A stretch of 64,000 nucleotides of DNA from Pithys albifrons albifrons (taxonomy: Eukaryota; Chordata; Aves; Passeriformes; Thamnophilidae), in assembly GCF_047495875.1 (NCBI RefSeq), contig NC_092458.1, positions 3,989,939-4,053,938 on the forward strand. The letters run 5' to 3'. Made by a program: the position numbers and the translations under genes. Shown one piece after another: positions 62,132-64,000 of this stretch. The notes below the pieces were generated by a model. The model searched no databases, was not told the origin of the DNA, and saw only the letters and a program-made list of their open reading frames with translations. Within the stretch, counting starts at the first letter, position 1. Each line of letters begins with the position of its first letter.

Positions 62132-64000
62132 AATAGCTACCCTGACCACTGTTTGGATGGTATTTAAAAATAAAAGAAAAATAAAAAGCTGCCTTTCAAG
62201 AGGATGTTCCAGGTTCTGAAACTGGCAGCTACATTTGAGTCAACCTGGATTATGATGATTGAATGCAGCAGAACATTCAGTGGCAAATGAAAGACACAAC
62301 AGCATGATATTTCGAACAATCACTGAAGGCTTTGGGTTAATAAGTCAATGAAACTGGCCCAATTTTATTTTAAGAACACCTTCTTCCTCATCTGCAGAAA
62401 GACATCACCTTATCTCTAGTTCTTTGTAGAAAGCAGACATTTTCACAGTAAGATTTGCATTTAGCTGTTAATGTTTTCAAAACATTATTTTTGCAACATT
62501 TTTCTGCCCCTGGATTTTAAGACAGAAAAGGTTTTAATTGAGCTATTGAAAATAAGTCTTGTTTTCAACTAAATAGAAAACTAAAATTTAAAGCCTTTAC
62601 AATATCTGTTTTCAAGCTGTTAGTTTCTGAACAGAATTTGGCTTTGTTCCTGTTTGTTGAAATGCTAAATTCATGAACTTAGTACATAAATTAGTTGGAC
62701 TACAAATTAAGTAAGGATCTTTTTCTGTTATTGTAGCTAATTCTTGAATGCCAGTTCAACACAAATGAGATTGGTTGGTAGAGCACCTGTTGCAGACAGT
62801 GATAAACTATCTTTCAGCCTTTTGCCTAGCTAGGTTAAGATTTAAGCAGCTGATTTAGCCAAGGCTGTTGAAAGCAATAACATCTTTTTTTGCAGGTATA
62901 ACAGTACTTCATTCCCCATTAACAATGGACTGTTTCTCTGATTGTGAGGTGGACAATACCAATGAGTATTAAAAATACATTAGAAATATTTCACTAGTCC
63001 TTAAAATAAAGCATTGAACCAAAGATTTACAATCTGCTTCCTTTCAGTGTTCATTTGGATAGATGTTAAGAAGCTATTTTTGTATGTGAAATGCAAATTG
63101 ATGTGAATAGAGTTGATACACACAGGGTCTTTGTACAATACCTCCACTCCCAAACATTAATAACTTATGCAACATTTAGCAAGAACAGGAGCCTTTTTCC
63201 CTCTATAAAGTGTTAACTCTATCATGTTTTTATAATTAGATAAACTCCAGCAATAAATACAACTGTTAGGTGGTCTGATACTTACATGCTAAAATGTGTA
63301 CTTGTAAAACTAAAATTGTTCCCTCTAATCTCCAGCCCCCCTGGTATTTTATCTCAAACCACTTTACTCACTTTTTATGATTCAGCTTATAGGGTACAAT
63401 GATTCAATTGATTATTAAACACCTTCCCTCTTTGTGAAATAAATTTCTACAATTTTTGATAGACATAAATACAAAGAAGACACAGAATATGTAGTCTGAA
63501 TCAATTTAAGCAATTTTTAGCTGTGGCCCATGAAGTTGGATTGAGAGGGAAGGACAGAAAACCCTTTTTCATGTTAGATTTTGGAGTGATATTGTTTGTA
63601 AATTAAACACTTAGGTATGAATTGGATTTGCACCAACAAAATGTTAGTGTGCTGGGTCTTGGAAAAAAAGATCAGGCCTAATCTAGCTCTCATAAATCTA
63701 TATGGAAAGCTTCCACATTATTTCAGGAGATGTATGCAGCCCATGCTGCTAATTTCATTTTAGCCTCAAGCAATATTGGCCTGAACACTAGCCCTGGGTA
63801 CTGCCACTGTGTGGCTGTAGGAGCTCAGAGACCTGGACTCATGTATTTTTATCCATTTTGACACAGGTAAATTTATTATTAGTCTCATGCAGAAAACAGT
63901 TTTTCTGTAGGCCTTCAGAGAGCTGAATTCTTTGCTATTCAGGGTTATACCTCTTGGCAGGGAAATTTACTCCCCTTGTCTTTGGCATTTGTCACCTCTT
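62132..64000. other. AT-rich unique DNA to the window end
   Basis: No gene, repeat family or RNA gene recognised. Confidence 0.5.

Overview
The window looks like an AT-rich, gene-poor stretch of a bird nuclear genome. The main evidence is its repeats: CR1 LINE copies with the avian-type 3' end (repeats of ATTCTATGATTCTATG type), an ERVL-like LTR of a kind known from birds, and several other endogenous-retrovirus LTRs. No Alu, L1 or bacterial features are present. The exact species cannot be read from the sequence. No protein-coding exon can be confirmed. The only long reading frame with a clear family identity is the reverse-transcriptase tail of a CR1 element at 41.9-42.6 kb.

Layout. 1-1.3 kb: an old CR1 (minus) split by a 5S-rRNA-derived SINE. 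3.5-4.1 kb: an LTR (minus). 8.4-9.4 kb: an ERVL-like LTR. 9.4-22.2 kb: unique AT-rich DNA. 22.2-23.1 kb: a CR1 followed by a second, older 5S-SINE. 28.0-30.8 kb: a CpG-rich zone ending in a clear CpG island, the only promoter-like region here and probably the first exon(s) of an unidentified gene. 36.0-37.1 kb: a 5'-truncated provirus (minus) with one intact LTR, flanked by a direct repeat of about 126 bp. 37.9-38.2 kb: a third 5S-SINE with a 13-bp target duplication. 41.6-42.6 kb: a young CR1. 45.0-45.3 kb: a GATA microsatellite. 45.9-46.5 kb: a second copy of the 3.5-kb LTR, inverted. 52.8-62.1 kb: four related LTRs (TGTTATGGG...AAGACA type), one split by a fourth 5S-SINE and one split by a CR1.

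The most interesting signal is the 5S-rRNA-derived SINE. Four copies share a full-length 5S-like head of about 115 bp, with recognisable polymerase III internal promoter boxes, joined to an unrelated body of about 185 bp. Each copy is bounded by its own 9-13 bp target-site duplication. Three copies are nearly identical and one is older and closer to 5S rRNA, so this looks like a family with subfamilies and recent activity. I do not know whether it is already catalogued for birds.

The repeats interrupt one another in a readable order (SINE in CR1, SINE in LTR, CR1 in LTR). Apart from the CpG island, I infer that the window is intergenic or intronic DNA near the start of a gene. Several weak exon-like signals are listed as leads only.
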